Positions 31,992 through 43,328 of a DNA stretch of 64,000 nt are shown here, piece after piece; position 1 is the first letter of the stretch, and each line of letters begins with the position of its first letter. The translations under genes were made by a program, and so were the position numbers. The stretch covers positions 1,099,657-1,163,656 of the forward strand of contig JACTAT010000043.1 in assembly GCA_014526335.1 (NCBI GenBank), in the 5' to 3' direction. Source of the DNA: Chrysaora quinquecirrha. Taxonomy: Eukaryota > Cnidaria > Scyphozoa > Semaeostomeae > Pelagiidae. Under the pieces are notes generated by a model. It worked only from the letters and a program-made list of their open reading frames with translations, did no database searches and had not been told where the DNA came from.

Positions 31992-32568
31992 ATGGCGAAG
32001 GAAATCATGGTAACGTTAGAAAAAGACGGGAAAACAGAGTCAAAGGTATGCAGTATTTTATGTACTTCCAATACGTTGAATGTTCCTTGCTGTTACTGTA
32101 CTGTCGTTTCTTGGCTATAACTGTCATTCGGTCATGAAGGTAGGCCTAATTGTTTTGTTTCATTTCAGAAAATTACATTCAAAAAGTTGGGGAAATTTAA
32201 AAGTACAGTGGCCATGTCACTAAAGATTAACAGGCAAACGAATTTTTGCTTTGTCGACAAAGAGGGGAATACAATTAGTAAACAAACTATATCGTAAGTT
32301 TCCAAGTTCTCATAATTTTAATATAATTTTAACTCCGTGAAATGTTGGAAACATGTTTTGCCGATTTGAAACCATATACCTTGTAATAAATTTTCCTTCA
32401 TTTCGCTTTAGTCAACACGAACAGCTATTTATTAAAATAAAGAACAACAAAAGGAAGAAAAGAAACAAGTCAAAGTTAGAAAAGAAAGAAAATGAAGTTA
32501 AAAAAAAGGTGCCTGCTACCAAGCCTTTACAGGCTTTACTGGAGATGTTGAGGGAAATGGACAGTTGA
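31992..32568 (+). CDS. small three-exon gene, Lys-rich 111-residue protein, unknown function
   Basis: Not recognised. Three exons with consensus splice sites: 31992-32045 (AAG/GTATGC), 32169-32293 (TTTCAG/A ... TC/GTAAGT) and 32412-32568 (CTTTAG/T, stop TGA). Introns are 123 and 118 bases, phases 0 and 2. Spliced length is 336 bases, 111 codons plus stop, with no internal stop. The N-terminal two thirds (LEKDGKTESK, KLGKFKSTVAMS, NFCFVDKEGNTIS) look like a small beta-rich fold with little low complexity. The C-terminus is a highly basic segment (KNNKRKKRNKSKLEKKE), a likely nuclear or nucleic-acid-binding tail, ending in a short Leu/Met helix. Frame intactness is unusual in this window. Confidence 0.62.
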
Positions 32569-33418
32569 AGGGACACTTAATTTTGTAGAAGTACGTCCTG
32601 TTTATATTAATGTAAATATCTTTCCATTATAATGTACTTTTGTATAATCTACTTTGTGTAATATACTTTTGTATAGCTACTTTAAAATTTTAAATCTTTT
32701 CTTGATGTTAGTATGAAAAAGATGTGACAATAATTATTTTAAAATTTGTATCCTGTGTACACTGCGAGCTTTTTATTTTCCGCAGATTGTAAATATCGTA
32801 CATCTGTACACCTACAGCGACACTCTGTTAATAAGCGCACTCGCTTCCCTTGCAAACAAAAGGATTTTCCAGAGAAATCTATGAAATCAATAGAAATCCG
32901 TGCAAACGGTTTACAACTACCACAACCACAACGAGAGGCATTTCACTCTTTAAAAAAGTATCAGGGATTTAAATTAAACAAAAGGATTTTCATGAAGACA
33001 ATAGGATTTCCAGCAAAGCTGAAGGAGATTACCAAGGAGTGAAACGTTTCCCATTCAAATGTATGCAAATTTTGCAGGAATGTTCATTTTCAAAAATCCA
33101 CATAAAACCCTTGAAATTAGTTGCTTCATTCCATGCGCAGCACTGAAGTAATAACCCAAAGCTACTTGTGATAAAAGATGCAAAAAAAATTTCTGTCAGC
33201 ACGCACAATGATAAAAACTTTTCTCCTGAAAACAACAGATTCGCAAAAATGCATCAATGTAATATCGATTATTTGAAATAATTAATAAGTAAGAAACTAC
33301 ACACACGATTTGTCCATTAAAGATAGATATGAAACACACGATTTGTCCATTAAAGATAAGTAGAAATCGAACACACTTTCTACATTTAACTACTGTTAAT
33401 GGTTAAAAAAGATAAGTT
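32569..33418 (+). other. spacer with one unassigned open frame
   Basis: A 98-codon plus-strand frame (32746-33042) is Lys/Arg-rich with FPCKQKDFPEKSMKSIEI and FPAKLKEITKE. It could be an alternative last exon of the small gene upstream, but no convincing splice link was found. CACACGATTTGTCCATTAAAG is repeated at about 33301 and 33338. Confidence 0.3.
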
Positions 33419-34012
33419 CTATACAAACTCCAAACATCTCTTTCTGCTTCTGGTTTTACCAATTAACTCTTTCGATGGTGTTTCGTCGTCTTTCCTTTCG
33501 TTTACTTTTCCATCATCATTATTTTCCTGCTTCTCCACCTGTTCTTTACATGCCACTTTTTGCTTGTCTTCATTTTCTTCGCCAACAATTTTAGAAATAT
33601 CTGCTTCACCTTTCATCTCTTCTTGGAATTCTGTTTTATGCCCCTGTTGTTTTTCTTTTTCCTTTCCAACAACTCCACCTCAAATTTCTCCAAAATCTAC
33701 GTCGTCGTAAGTTTTCCAAATCTCATCGTTTCTCTTCTTTTCCTCCTCCAAAACCTTTAATCTTTTCTCCATTTCGTTCACATCCGTCTCGATCTCTTTC
33801 AGCAATGCTCCAATAGTAAATTCGCTTTTTAAAAATTTTGCCTTGTGCATTCTTATGCCCGTCTCCCACCTTTCGTTGGCGACTTCGTGTTTCCCTATAC
33901 TGCCATAATACATGGCATTCTCGACGTACATCTGCAACCCGATGTAGTTATCTCTAACTGCATCCTGTGCTGCATTGACTTTGAGCTTAAGTTCCCTAAT
34001 TTTATGCGCCAT
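33419..34012 (-). CDS. coiled-coil ORF with an in-frame TGA, unknown function
   Basis: From ATG at 34012 an open frame of 110 codons reads as a helical, charged protein (MAHKIRELKLKVNAAQDAVRD ... KEIETDVNEMEKRLKVLEEEKKRND), probably a coiled coil. It ends with TGA at 33680-33682. The same frame then stays open for another 86 codons to TAG at 33419, with a very similar Glu/Lys-rich composition. So either the gene ends at 33680, or it is a longer 197-codon gene with one nonsense change. No family recognised. It lies head to tail with the THAP transposase relic upstream on the same strand. Confidence 0.45.
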
Positions 34013-34429
34013 CTTTAAATTTTAGTTATGAGTTTCAATGTTCCGAACAACTCTGTGGCACAGTAGTGTTTGTTGCATATTTAATGTTGTTCAATAAAAA
34101 ATACTGGAAACTATTGCATAATTTTGATTTATTTCCCAATCATAAAGGGTGAACCAGGAAAAATTTGCACTATTTGTAAAGCTATCTCTCAAATATATAG
34201 AGTGTAAAATCCCAATTTCTTCTCAAAACGACTTCCGAGGGGCAAAATTAGATTTGTAAAAACCTTCCATGTTCCGTCAATACGATAAAGTTTGGTATTC
34301 CAAAACTGGAGTCAGGCTCATGTCTTTTTCTTTCATGTCAAGTCCCAGTGTTTTTATAATTTTGTACTTTGGATAACAAAACTTTCTTGAAGGTTCCCTA
34401 ATATACAAGTTCGCCCTTTTGAGAGGTAA
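34013..34429. other. spacer, no gene seen
   Basis: AT-rich sequence with no supportable coding region; probably 3' UTR of the transposase relic. Confidence 0.4.
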
Positions 34430-35906
34430 TTATGACTTTGTTTTATCCACACAAATAACTTTGCCAATATATCTACTATTTTGAGTATTCAAATAAGAAA
34501 ACCTCATACTGCATGTCAAATAATCAGTTGGCAATGTGCTTTGGAGAATTGTGTACTTTTGTCTCAGTGACCTTATAACTCTTTCGACGTGAATGCGAAC
34601 ATTTGCTATACCACATGTCTTGTCCACATCGACTGGATCAAGTTGATATTTTTCCCTTGTGAAAGCTGGGATGTTAATATTTGCTTGATGATACCAGACA
34701 CTTTCATGGATAGTGAGTCCTCTATCAGTAAGAATTAAGTCACCAGGAAGAAGTTTGCCTAATATGCCACAATTCTATGTTAAATATTTATCCGATGTTC
34801 GCCCTCCCCGAGAACTTGATACAAAAGAGATGGTCCCTTGTGGCGTGATTCCCATCAGTACCTTTGCAGCGTTGTGGTGCTTGTATGATGAAAATTTTTG
34901 TGCTCTTGCAAGTAAATTTAATGGTCTGTCTATAAAGATTTCAAAACAATCAATGATTACAGTTACTTTATTTCCAAATGAGTACTTGAAAACCTGAGGC
35001 AGTGTTTTCCATAAATCAGCTCTTTCAGGCCATGAAATTAGAGGTGTAAGACAAACATCCATGACAAGTAACCAAAGTGATAATACTCTGGAAACTGTCA
35101 TCAAGGAAATGTTAAATCTGTATGGGGATCTTCTAATTGGAGTTTGATCAGAACCAGAAAAAATTCTTGAAAATTTGTTGTTGACTGAAAATTCCTGGTC
35201 ACACGAGAGGACACAAACTCAAATGTTACCTTAAGCATATCGTAAGATGGCAGACCAGAATAAAATCGAACTTTTCCATCATCTCCAGTAAAATACTCCT
35301 CAGAAAAGGCATTATTAGAGCAGTGACTGCGTCTTTCTTTTAACACATAGTCAAATTCATCAGTTTGAGTTGATTGGTCTTGCTTTTGTTGCCCTTTACT
35401 CTCTTTATGGCTTCTGGCTATCCCCTCATCATTTTCACCCAAAGAATCTTCACATGGATTTTCAAATTCTGCTTCATCAAAGATTTCCATTATAGTTTCT
35501 CCGGTTCATTTGGTTTTGCTGCTTTTTGCCGTACTTCCTCTTCTAAGCTCTCTTCAATTCGCTTCCTTCTCTGTTTTGTCCTCTCTGCACGATCAACAAC
35601 TGCTTCCGTGTTCTTCTCTTGCTTGTTGTGGCCTAAGTTTAAAGTAGGGACCCAGTCGATATTAAATCCATCCCAAGGCTTTGCAGCGATACCAGAGACA
35701 AAGTGTCGAAAGCAAACCCGGTCATTTCGAATGATACTTTTGGTTAGGCCAGTTCTGCTGATGGCGGCAAGCCATTTTCTTCGCTACTCTTTTGTTAACT
35801 CCTTGTATGCCTCTCCTTGGTTGGTTATCAAAGCAGGTACCCTACAGTAATGTCCTGGTACATCTTCACTTTCATTTGGACAACCAACTATCATGCAAAA
35901 CACCAT
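34430..35906 (-). pseudogene. THAP + DDE_4 transposase relic (ISL2EU/Harbinger-like)
   Basis: ATG at 35906 opens a THAP zinc finger: C-x4-C (CMIVGC), R-x-W-L, CFRHF and the DWVPTLNLGH end. A DDE superfamily (DDE_Tnp_4) domain follows: [10 protein letters not shown] (first Asp, about 34960), [26 protein letters not shown] (second Asp, about 34720) and RIHVERVI (Glu, about 34595). THAP-DDE_4 fusions are typical of ISL2EU-like elements in animals. Breaks: TAG at 35784-35786 inside THAP, a frameshift near 35490, a frameshift near 35101 and TAG at 34775-34777. All catalytic acids survive. No YqaJ partner ORF and no terminal repeats were found. Confidence 0.83.
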
Positions 35907-36493
35907 TTCAGCTCACTCAAATACAATTTACAACTCAAAAATTAGCTTAATCCTTCACCTTCCTTCAACTGCCCACAGCAACTTGGTACACCAACATGGC
36001 TGCCAACAGGATTTCTGTTGAATTTGTTCACGTGACTGAAAACACAGTTTAGACCTAGAATGCATGAAAAAGAATTTAATTATCAATGGTGTTACTTCGA
36101 CGAGCATTAATCACACTGTACTTCACAAGAACAAAAAATTACAAATACTACAGCTTCTAAGTAACACTGCTGGAATAATTGTAACATTTAACAAACTACA
36201 TTATTCAGATCTCAGTGCTGGTGCATGGACTACAATTGGATAAACTTTTCCATAACAAATTTAGACTAGATAACAATTTATTACTCTCTAAGGAAATAAA
36301 TAAACATTTAACAAAGCTCTAAAAATTTTACTCTGTACTTATTTAATAAATACCTAAAATAAAATTTTTTATGTTTTTCTATATTATAATTTGATTGACT
36401 GACAAGTGTCACTAAAACTGTCTTATTTTATAAAAAGCTTCTAATAACTGATTTTAAAAATATCATTCGATTCAATGATGTGTTACTAAAATC
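35907..36493. other. AT-rich spacer
   Basis: No coding region supported; upstream of the THAP transposase start. Confidence 0.45.
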
Positions 36494-36784
36494 ATGGCAG
36501 CGTTCTCAAAGCATAAACAAGTGAATAATCATAAAACATTTATTTGTTCAATTAGCAAAGAACTATTCACTTCCAACAAAGCTTTAATGTCACAATTTTA
36601 TCATAAACATGGAGAAGTATACAAGTGTATGCTATGTAGAGAAGGATATCAGTTGCAATTAAAACTTCGCCAACATGTGACTGAATGTCAAAAGAACAAT
36701 GTCACTTCTTTAGAACAATTGAAAGAAAAAATGGAAAAAGAGACATGGATTCATGGCATAAAAATGTTGGAAAAGAAACATTGA
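36494..36784 (+). CDS. zinc-finger-like ORF, possibly a fragment
   Basis: 96-codon frame. Residues about 50-70 read KCMLCREGYQLQLKLRQHVTEC, a C-x2-C-x12-H-x3-C zinc finger. The preceding segment (FICSISKELFTS...HKHG) looks like a second finger that has lost one Cys. The C-terminus is a charged helix. It lies 100-200 bases before a Penelope-like remnant on the same strand and could be its N-terminal part or a separate gene fragment. Confidence 0.35.
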   Translation: MAAFSKHKQVNNHKTFICSISKELFTSNKALMSQFYHKHGEVYKCMLCREGYQLQLKLRQHVTECQKNNVTSLEQLKEKMEKETWIHGIKMLEKKH

Positions 36785-36899
36785 ATTGAAAGTAATCACA
36801 ACTCACGAGAAGAAACTAGAAAAGCTGATGTCCAATACAATAGTTTCTTTCACTTCACAAGAAACAGTCACAAATATTTCATTACAAATTTAATGCCCG

Positions 36900-38650
36900 A
36901 AACTTGATGTTTTAAGGTTTGGTTTAACACATTCTATTTGTCCTCCCACAATCAATAAAACAGATGTATACACATGTTTTGAAATGGTTTATCAGAAAAT
37001 GGCTCATAACCTTTTGGATGATCGAATGGTAGGAAAACTCAAGCCGGATCTTTCACATCTGGCTAATTACTATCTATTGTCATTCAAGCCATCTAGAGAA
37101 GATATCAAGAAATATGGAATAATGAAGAAACTAAGAAATAAGAAGGACACTGTAATTTTGAAACCGGACAAAGGTAACAGGGTTGTCATTTAAGATTGGT
37201 CTGTATATAATAATTGTATTTTAGGTTTTCATTTCAGATAGGTCCAAATACAAACCAGTTAAAGAAGACCCTACAATATCTTGTGCTTGCACTAAATAAG
37301 CTACAACGCTTTGTTAGGGAACTTGAGAAAATTAAGCAAAAATGATATTTAAGATTAGATCTACCCAAGTGGTTCCAATCCAGCTTGCATCTTTGGTCTT
37401 CCCAAAATGCATAAACCACATGCACGTAATGCCCTTCCTCCTTTTGACCCATCATATCATCTATAGGCACTTAGAACTATGCTTTAGCTCAATTTTTATG
37501 TTCTCTCTTACAACCTAAAATTCCTTTTGACTTCTCCTCTAGGGACAACACTTTCACTTTTACTAATGAGATTCATAACTTTCATCTCAGCAATAAGTTT
37601 ATGGTCTTCATTGATGTGGAAAATTTGCTCACCAACATATCTCTCAAAGAATCTATCGATCTTGCAGTAGAATACATATTTAAGGGTAACCCTGGTACTA
37701 AGATCAGCAAGGACAACTTAAGGAAACGTTTCTTTTTCCCAACTGTGCAAACCCACTTTCTTTTTAAGCTTGATGAGGTAAGTATGGGATTGCCACTTAC
37801 ACCTGTGCTTGCCACACAATACAGCAAAATTAAGTTCATGATGGAGAAAGAGACTGAACATGGGTTAGCTTTTTTAGACATTATGATCGACAAAAGTGAC
37901 CCTCAATCTCCACGCATTACTGTTTACTGTAAGAAAACACAAAAAGGGCTGCTTATTAATTTGTTCAGTTTTTGTTCTTTTGATTACAAGATAGGTTTCA
38001 TACACACTTTAGTTAACAGAACATACAAGATTAACAGCACTTTGACAGGAACTTACTTTAATTTTATGTAAGAATTGTTTTCTTTCTAATATTACAGAAT
38101 GTTTCACTCGACAATACCTAGGAAGGTCCATTCATCTGCCACCATTCATTTCAGTGTTCCATCTCGGGAGGGAATTCAGTTAGTGATCGTACTTGTGTTT
38201 GTAAGTTGCCTTTTAACTGTTCTTTCTCAAGGGTTAAAATATTTGCTAGGAAATATTTGCTAGGATTAAAATATTTGCTTGGAAATATTGCAGGGATTTG
38301 GATATTATACTTATTTTTTCATCTTGTAATGTTAGAAACCTCTTTGCTGTGAAAGATTCTATCCCCTGTATCCCCGGTCACTTGGTAGTCATACGTTTTC
38401 TTGTGCAGGCTGTAATGCCTGTTACATAGGTGAAACATGCTGACACCTCAAATACGTGCACATGAGCACTTATTGGTGGACAAAAACTCTCACATTTTTA
38501 AACATCTTAAGAGCTCTTCTTCATGTAAGAATTCATCTTCTCCTCAAAGCTTTACTATCTTAGATTCTTCCCCACAACCTATCAACTCAAGATTAAAGAA
38601 GCCATACACTTAAGGTTGGATAAGCCATCCCTTAACAAACAAGTTTTCTG
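36900..38650 (+). pseudogene. second Penelope-like element, decayed, internal deletion
   Basis: The N-terminal part (FKPSREDIKKYG ... VILKPDKGNRVVI, 36984-37190) and an LPKMHKPH motif (about 37395) are followed by decayed fingers. The palm (MVFIDVENLLTNIS, catalytic Asp, about 37601) comes next, then GLPLTPVLA (about 37790). The YVDD segment is deleted: PVLA runs directly into FMMEKE...LAFLDIMIDK. A degraded GIY-YIG region is visible at about 38400-38520 (CNACYIGETC, then HEHL...KNSHIFKHL). Several stops. A dead copy of a different lineage from the 8.2-11.2 kb element. Confidence 0.78.
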
Positions 38651-38715
38651 TTATAGTTTTCTGTGCTTTCTTATTAATTTTTCTTTAAGAAGAAGACATA
38701 CCATTACTAGAAGAG

Positions 38716-39009
38716 ATGATCAACGACTATTGTAAATTTGCCAACATAAAAAACTTACTTACATCACATTATGAATTTGGAATACAAATACAAATCATAT
38801 GGAATACAGATACAAATCAATGTGTACAATTCAAAATTTCAAAAAATAACCAAAATGAAGATATTCAACTTATTGGTCTAAAAGATATCTATATTTCTTC
38901 TTTAAAATATAAAACCCACTTGACATTAAATTTACTACTTCACAATGATCATTTCTGTTTTATCAACAACATTTATAAAATTTGCATTGAAAATGTGGCT
39001 TACCTATAG
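38716..39009 (+). other. unassigned 97-codon open frame
   Basis: An AT-rich, Asn/Ile/Lys-rich frame (38716-39009) with no recognised motif; may be chance. The DNA from 39010 to 39440 holds nothing I can identify. Confidence 0.2.
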
Positions 39010-39439
39010 AATACAGGGCCAGATGCTAGTATTCATTGTAGGTTACCTACAGCCAACAGGGTCATTTACTGTAAGGATCAACAATGTGCCTTTGTTCAAT
39101 TAGAATGGTTTTCCGCGCAAGACAATATATACTTAGCGCAAAACCACCTATTGCTTGGATTTGAGTAGTTGAAGAGACGCAGCGGTCATACGAAATGGAC
39201 GAGGCTTCAGTGGCGACTTGTTTCGTGCTGCAATGTACAGATATGTGCTTCTAAGAGATGTAAAAAACCAGCGGTGTATATGATAAGGAAAGTATCTCAA
39301 CTTGGAACGATGCTACATTGTCTTGAACAGTAGTAAGGATAAGTTTGGACTTGGTTTTGTCAATGGTATAGGCCAGCGCCATTTTTGATGTAGGCTTTTT
39401 AGGCATTATAAAAGTGAGGCAGTAACGCTGCAAAGCGAC

Positions 39440-40175
39440 GAGAAGACGAAGCAAAAAAATACGAATTTTTTTATACTAATATTTCGCCCCGGCATTCAGG
39501 GCTTCATCAGAGTAATGAACGAATAAAATATTTTACATAGATTCAAATTTGGTGGTTGATTGTGATTGGTGGAGCTCAGTTGGTGGTGTGTAGGTGACGT
39601 AATAGTGGATGAAGTTGTAAGGTGAAATGAAAAGAGGCGGACAGGAAAGCACAGGATGAGATGAAATTGGAAGGAAGTAAATAAAATAGATAGAACTGGT
39701 TTGGAGAGAGGGTATTTTATGGATATGAGTAATTAATCATTATTGATATAGTTAGCTGTTAAAAAACTAAGTAAAAAATACTGGGTTAGCGGTCTGTAGT
39801 TCTGTTAAGTCCGTTAGGTGGAAGAGAGTTAGCCAAGCCAATGAAGTATTGTTCTTTGGCTCGTCTAACACTCTCTCGTTTGTCATGTATTTGTAGTAAA
39901 GGCGTAACTTGTAAGTCGTGTAATTTGTGTCCAGGCTGACAGAAGTGTTCTGCCACCCAAGATTTGTCATATCTTTTGTTTATAACGTCTCGTCTGTGTT
40001 CGTTAAATCTGTCTCGTAACCGTCTTCCCGTTTGTCCAATGTACTGGCAGTTTTTGGTCCCGTTCTGTAAGCATCGCTTGCACTGTAGCATGTAGATAAC
40101 GTTAGTGGTATTGCAGTCAAGTCTTTGTCGTATTCGTATAGTCTTGTCGGTATTGGTAAATGTTGAAGTTGTGGT
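39440..40175 (-). pseudogene. third Penelope-like fragment, GIY-YIG end and 3' UTR
   Basis: The minus-strand frame 40091-39786 gives a GIY-YIG domain: YMLQCKRC upstream Cys motif, CQYIGQTGRRLRDRFNEHRRDV and VAEHFCQPGHKLHDL. Coding sequence continues a little upstream (DCNTTNVIY, to about 40165), where the element is 5' truncated. The GIY-YIG segment itself is open. The 3' UTR carries a hammerhead-like motif (separate entry). Confidence 0.85.
39475..39516 (-). ncRNA. hammerhead-ribozyme-like motif of Penelope fragment
   Basis: Minus strand: TACT then CTGATGA (39510-39504), stem II GCCC/GGGC with a 9-base loop, GAAA (39485-39482), then TATT and AGTA that can pair with TACT as stem I. A very short stem III is predicted, as described for Penelope-like hammerheads that act as dimers. 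Core bases match the consensus better than in the 8-11 kb element. Confidence 0.55.
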
Positions 40176-41335
40176 ACCGCAGTTCGAGTTTAGGCATTCC
40201 CGCAGTTCGAGTCTCTTTGCTCATGGAGGTGGAAACGAGAAGCTTAGACGTGATAGATGGATGTCGGAGGTATACTGCTACAGATTGAGGCTATTTTCAA
40301 CTCAACTTCGGGAAATTGAAAATGTTGGAGTACAAATTCTTCAACGCCCGACATGAAATTCTTGTCCGTTGTCCGATGTTGTTCCAACAAGGTGAGTCAT
40401 TTCTCATTAGCTGTTCTTTGGGTTGCTCTCTTTTGCAAAGCTGGTAATATTCCGACAGGTTGGACATGTCCGTGATTGTAACTGACTAGGCTAGAAGAGT
40501 AGGCCATTATTGTATTTTAATTTCTTCGAGGTAACTACTGTATTTGGGACATTTGGACAGGCCTATACCATAGGCTTGTGTTAGTAGGGTGAGAGGGACA
40601 TTGATAAGCCAATAAGAACGCAGAAAGCATTTTTTATTTGGACATGAGAACAGGTTAAATTGAAAAAGCACACCCTTTGACCAAAAGTTACCCTTTGACC
40701 ATGTTTTGGTTATTTTGTCTGTTAGGGGATCGGATTGGGTTTTAGGGTTGGGGTCTGGGTTAAGTTTTAGGGGTTTTGAGGTATGCTATCTGTTGGACTC
40801 AACAGCATTATTTGTTTTCAAGTGTCTGATGAAACCTATCTCTACCTGAATGAATCACTTTCATGTCCTGAGACCCAAATTCAGTTTCAGAATCACATGG
40901 ACATTTATAGTTTCATTGATAGACAAGCACACACGGAAAGCTACACTTTCACCATGTTTATACATTTTGCCTGCCAGGGGGTAAGCTAGGAAAACCCTGG
41001 GTATTTTCTGTATGTAATTATAGATTTGAGAAGAAAGCATGAAGTTTTTGGCTGCTGTATGTCTTAATGTTGTTAGGATTTATCAATAAGGATTCCTGAT
41101 GCAAGCACTATATAGTTTGTGCTTGCATTTGTGGAATTGTAATTGTATTTTCTATGTTTCTCACAGGTTGGTCTTTGGTGGATTGTTCTTCATCTTATCT
41201 TATTAGTGGAGAGATTAGAATGGCTTGATGTCTGTTTGATGTGACAGCTTGGTTCCATAGGATATGAAAAGGTGTATCTTAATGTGTGCCATGACATATG
41301 CAAATCCTGTTAACCAAATATACTGTATTGCTAAA
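40176..41335. other. spacer with G-rich tract
   Basis: No coding region firmly supported. An 83-codon frame (40105-40356) overlaps the Penelope fragment. A GGTGAGT donor-like site lies at about 40389. GGG tracts at 40737-40739, 40745-40747, 40750-40753, 40757-40759 and 40770-40773 could form a G-quadruplex. Confidence 0.45.
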
Positions 41336-41664
41336 TAGACAGGGAATTCCTTGTAACAATCTGGCAAAGTGCCTAACCAATGATTTTATGTTGGATTCGG
41401 GTAATTGAAGGTCTCGTGATTATTTTTAGACTTGGGTACATTTTTGTAAAACAATAGAAGTCACGTGATTGATGATGTCAGCATTTCCGGTCAGCGAAAA
41501 TTTTACCCCCAAATATTGAAAAATGAATTATGCCATTTTGTTAAGCACCCAAAAAGAAGCAAAAAACTATAAAACAGGACTACTATCGGACTTACCGATA
41601 TCGAGTTATCGCTAGTTAAAGTATTCATCACGTGACAAACATGGCGGATCAGCAAGTTTGAAAC
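41336..41664 (+). repeat. left terminal inverted repeat
   Basis: Reverse complement of 47291-47618 with about seven substitutions, e.g. at GTAACAATC and CTTACCGATA. Confidence 0.93.
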
Positions 41665-41879
41665 ATTGATATTGATGATGGTTCTGGGCGATTTTTCCAA
41701 GTCATAATGTATACGCTTGAATACGAGGTATTTTTGATGACTTGCTTGGGGTATCTTAGGCATGCAAAGACCTACGTATTTCCTGTTATGCTACATATTA
41801 ACTGCTAAATGACCAAAAGTATCTTCGAAATTAAAAAGTTAAGAAATAAATGTGTAGCTATGTTCTATGGTGTATGTTC

Positions 41880-43328
41880 TATGGTAGCCACTCATCTAAT
41901 GAATCGTCACTCGACATGAAATCAGAAATTTCCCAGTCACTTTCATCTTCTTGCATACTAAGAGAAGGTTCCGATTCGGTTTGTTGCTCTGAAAAACTGC
42001 ATCTTCTTTCTCATCGTCTCCTTCGTAAATGCTTGACGAGTTGTCGGGTTGGTCGTCTGTTTCTTCTTTCCTTTTCGTCTTCTTTTCCTGCCACGTTTTC
42101 TTCACTTCCACTCGTTTCTTCATCTGCATCGGTTTCGTGTTCTGTTTGGGTTTTCTGGCGGTGGCGTTTTCTTGTCAATGTCGGAGGAAGCTGTGGCCCT
42201 GAAAACCACTTTGGTATTAAGCTGTTTCCTTCATCTTTCCATCCATTATCTTCATACGAGATGCGGTCAATATGTTCCAAATAACATCTTTTCCAAATGA
42301 AAACTTGCATATGGCACCTTTTGATCGCTTGTTCCACGGAATCTGGATCTGGTGGGATAGAGAGTGAAGTCTTATCTTTTAATGCCTGGTACAACCGGAT
42401 TCTTGTCTCAACATAACTCTCGTTTTCTTTTCCACCGTAAATAACTGTTCGCACAAACTCCTTTGCATTATCTAATGCTTCCTTTTGTAAACTTTGGCAG
42501 ACTCCAATCGGTTCAATCAATCCACATTTTGAGCAATCATTTATCAGCTTCTTAAGAATTCTGACTTTTCCAGCCTTGTAAAAATAAGACGTGGTATCGC
42601 AATCAGAAATTGCATGTATAGCGGGCAAAGAAGAACAAATACGTGGTCCGAGACTTTTGCAAATACTTCCAATTTCAACGAATTTTTCGTTATCAAACTT
42701 AAAAAACCATTTTTTAGCCACTTGCAGTTTTGTAAATGCCCATACAAGGAGTATCAGCACATCCGTATCTTTAGAGACAATGACAACATCTGTGTTCTGC
42801 ATTACGGCGTGAAGAACCAAGCGGGTATCAGCCTCCTCATGGTTACATGCATGCACAAAAGTGACTTGATTCTTCTCAACTTTGTACGTTTTTTCTTCTT
42901 CTGTCACTATGAAAGGGTAGTTGAGACACTTTCTTCCATCTTCACTTTGCACAAATTTGGATAATAGCTTGACAAGACTATTCTTGTTTTCGCCATTGTG
43001 AAGAAATTCACTCCATCAGACACCTTGTGGCATATGTTGGTCAAAGCCTTGAAGCGTAACTTTTATGCTTGATAATCCATGATCTTTTCTTGTACCATCT
43101 TTTATGCTTCTTTCGCGGTATGTGTCGTTAACCATACCAACGAGACATGGTGATGATTCAGCTGGTGGCTCAAGAAAGCGAAGAAGGCCTTGCATCCATT
43201 CTTTATATGTTTTCTTCGGTTTCAATGTCCTGACTGCCGCTAAGCCATCAACCAACCATGCTGCATGTTTTGGGCATGTACTTGATACACCTCCAGATTT
43301 CGAAATCAAAAAATTACGCAAAGTTGCC
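41880..43328 (-). pseudogene. Academ-like XPG/FEN-type nuclease domain and acidic tail
   Basis: Frame 43321-43019 carries ISKSGGVSSTCPKHAAW and ends in TGA (43016-43018), but stays open in the same frame to 42011. The nuclease signature is HEEADTRLVLHA (compare EAEAQ of FEN/XPG), SKDTDVLILLVWAF (compare EDSDLL) and HAISDCDTTSYFYKAGKVRILKKL (compare G-x-D-Y-x-x-x-x-x-x-x-G). The tail is low-complexity Glu/Arg and loses frame after about 42100. A third frame there reads an acidic end (DWEISDF...DEWLP) stopping at about 41884, more likely the original C-terminus. Confidence 0.72.
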
